A stretch of DNA of 15,499 nt. Origin: Desulfuromonadaceae bacterium (GTDB lineage Bacteria > Desulfobacterota > Desulfuromonadia > Desulfuromonadales > Desulfuromonadaceae). Made by a program: the position numbers and the translations under genes. This document shows, piece after piece, positions 14,935-15,499 of the stretch. The stretch covers positions 1 through 15,499 of the forward strand of contig JAMOOS010000075.1 in assembly GCA_027065245.1 (NCBI GenBank). Direction: 5' to 3'. Below the pieces are notes generated by a model. The model made no database searches and was not told the origin of the DNA. It was given only the letters and a program-made list of their open reading frames with translations. Positions within the stretch are counted from its first letter, which is position 1. Every line of letters starts with the position of its first letter.

Positions 14935-15069
14935 ATGCTTGATACTTATGAGAAAGCGATGCTGCGCGGCTTTTTACGCAATGTATTATTTCCTGATTCA
15001 GTGAAGCACCACCCCGGCACCATGCCGTATCCCCCGCGAGACCATTTTCGCAGGGGAATTTACTGTTAA
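14935..15069 (+). CDS. 44-residue ORF, unrecognised, possibly cut short
   Basis: A very good ribosome binding site (AAGGAGG, 6 bases before the ATG) supports translation. The product begins MLDTYEKAMLRGFLRNVLFP and ends in a Pro/Arg-rich part with a final Cys. I recognise no family. Its last third overlaps a GC-rich hairpin (15032-15056), and an IS1380-type element begins soon after. One reading is that the true gene was interrupted and only its first 30 or so codons are original. It is divergent from the WYL regulator and may be its target. Confidence 0.45.
   Translation: MLDTYEKAMLRGFLRNVLFPDSVKHHPGTMPYPPRDHFRRGIYC
15032..15056. repeat. hairpin at the end of the small ORF
   Basis: CCCCGCGA (15032-15039) pairs with TCGC, a bulged A, then GGGG (15048-15056) over 8 bp. 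It could be a terminator for the small ORF or part of the end of the neighbouring insertion sequence; the sequence does not decide. Confidence 0.4.
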
Positions 15070-15072
15070 AAT

Positions 15073-15101
15073 CGTCTGCAGGAATTATTTCCGCTCAGAC
15101 G
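15073..15101. repeat. imperfect hairpin near the insertion-sequence end
   Basis: CGTCTG (15073-15078) and CAGACG (15096-15101) form an outer stem, with GGAA and TTCC as an inner stem around TTAT. It lies in the non-coding stretch between the small ORF and the transposase stop codon. Confidence 0.4.
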
Positions 15102-15178
15102 GTTAGTGTTCTTTGACAATTCAGCTGATAATTTTCTGTTGCGACAGCTCCTTTCCGGGGTTTGGACGTGCGTAATCG

Positions 15179-15195
15179 GCAACCGCTTAGGTTGC
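15179..15195. repeat. short hairpin beyond the transposase 3' end
   Basis: GCAACC (15179-15184) and GGTTGC (15190-15195) form a perfect 6-bp stem with a 5-base loop, followed on the plus strand by GATATTTTT. On that strand it resembles a terminator that would shield the transposase gene from transcription entering from outside. Confidence 0.4.
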
Positions 15196-15230
15196 GATAT
15201 TTTTCGCGCCAATATTCACGTTCTTCGCTC

Positions 15231-15499
15231 TCAACCACAGCTAAACCTGGTGTAGGTTCTGCTAAATGCCTGTGCCTGCCAAGTGACATGGCAGCTGAAG
15301 CGCAGTTTAAGGGTGCGTTCATGCCGGATAAAGCGCGCGGCAAAGTAGATCAGATCCTGCAAGACGGTCTTTAGTCGTCTGCGCTGTCTTGCTCTGTGGG
15401 CCTGTTTTCTATCCATCAATCCAACCTGCCCCACAGCACGTAAGATATTATACGCCAGTCCGGCACAACTCATGACCAAGGCGTTGGTAGCGAACTTGC
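15231..15499 (-). CDS. IS1380-type transposase, C-terminal part (runs off window)
   Basis: The visible 89 codons read KFATNALVMSCAGLAYNIL at the start, a typical IS1380-family block after the last catalytic Glu. This is followed by a basic run (RKQAHRARQRRRLKTVL), then LIYFAARFIRHERTLKLRFS and a WQAQAFSRTYTRF end that matches normal C-termini. The frame is open to the window edge, so the gene continues to the right. The catalytic DDE residues lie outside the window, so its activity cannot be judged. About 130 to 200 bases of non-coding insertion-sequence end should lie between its stop and the small ORF. I could not define the terminal inverted repeat. Confidence 0.78.
   Translation of the reverse strand, partial: KFATNALVMSCAGLAYNILRAVGQVGLMDRKQAHRARQRRRLKTVLQDLIYFAARFIRHERTLKLRFSCHVTWQAQAFSRTYTRFSCG

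Noticed and set aside
15113..15132. TTGACA followed by GATAAT as a promoter
   Set aside because: The hexamers are only 8 bases apart, too close for sigma70, and no other -10 box lies at the right distance.
15020..15200. CRISPR-leader or repeat-like look (hairpins, CCCCGCG, TTGACAAT) near a WYL regulator
   Set aside because: The hairpins differ in sequence and are not repeated at regular spacing, no spacers are present, and the neighbouring gene is a transposase.

Overview
The window reads as a proteobacterial, most likely gammaproteobacterial, chromosome segment. The taxonomic hint comes from the gene families (a PP0621-type small membrane protein, DeaD, SucCD, RsgA, FolK) and from sigma70-like promoters; no rRNA or tRNA is present to confirm it. 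The left half (1 to about 8,200) is GC-rich and mostly housekeeping. The right half (about 8,260 to the end) is an accessory region with gene remnants, a cut-short sensor kinase and insertion-sequence sequence. It becomes visibly more AT-rich beyond about 13,100.

Left half. A ParE/RelE toxin and Phd/YefM antitoxin pair (86-647, minus) overlap by 17 bases. A VOC-superfamily protein (minus) is divergent from a tight plus-strand group: folK, a PP0621-like membrane protein, a small transaldolase, and a zinc-ribbon membrane protein. This group runs convergently into deaD (minus). The 333-base gap between deaD and sucC holds divergent promoters and a 17-bp-arm inverted repeat just downstream of the nearer sucC promoter. 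sucC and sucD follow without sucA/sucB. A strong hairpin then marks the sucD/rsgA boundary, and rsgA follows.

Right half. Four minus-strand genes make a probable transcription unit: a 435-aa COG0701/YraQ-type permease with a CSC motif, a 78-aa CxxC thioredoxin-like protein, an FmdE-domain protein with a C-terminal zinc ribbon, and a TauE/SafE-type exporter. Upstream of the permease lies a TTGACA-18-TATATT promoter whose -10 box is the centre of a perfect 8+6+8 palindrome. A second copy of that palindrome (17 of 22 bases the same) sits next to the permease ribosome binding site. This looks like an operon silenced by a dimeric repressor, such as an ArsR/SmtB-type metalloregulator, whose gene is not in the window. 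Thiol motifs in the permease, thioredoxin and FmdE proteins suggest handling of a thiophilic metal(loid) or reactive sulfur species; that is inference. A 39-codon C-terminal remnant of a cation diffusion facilitator transporter lies between the FmdE and TauE genes.

Further right are a PAS-PAS-HisKA sensor kinase that stops before its ATPase domain, a decayed Y1 (REP-associated/IS200-like) transposase, a WYL-domain regulator, and a divergent 44-codon ORF with a strong ribosome binding site and a palindromic spacer. The C-terminal part of an IS1380-type transposase runs off the right edge. The most interesting candidate system is the permease/thioredoxin/FmdE/TauE unit with its paired operators. 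The WYL regulator and small ORF, cut off by the insertion sequence, come second.
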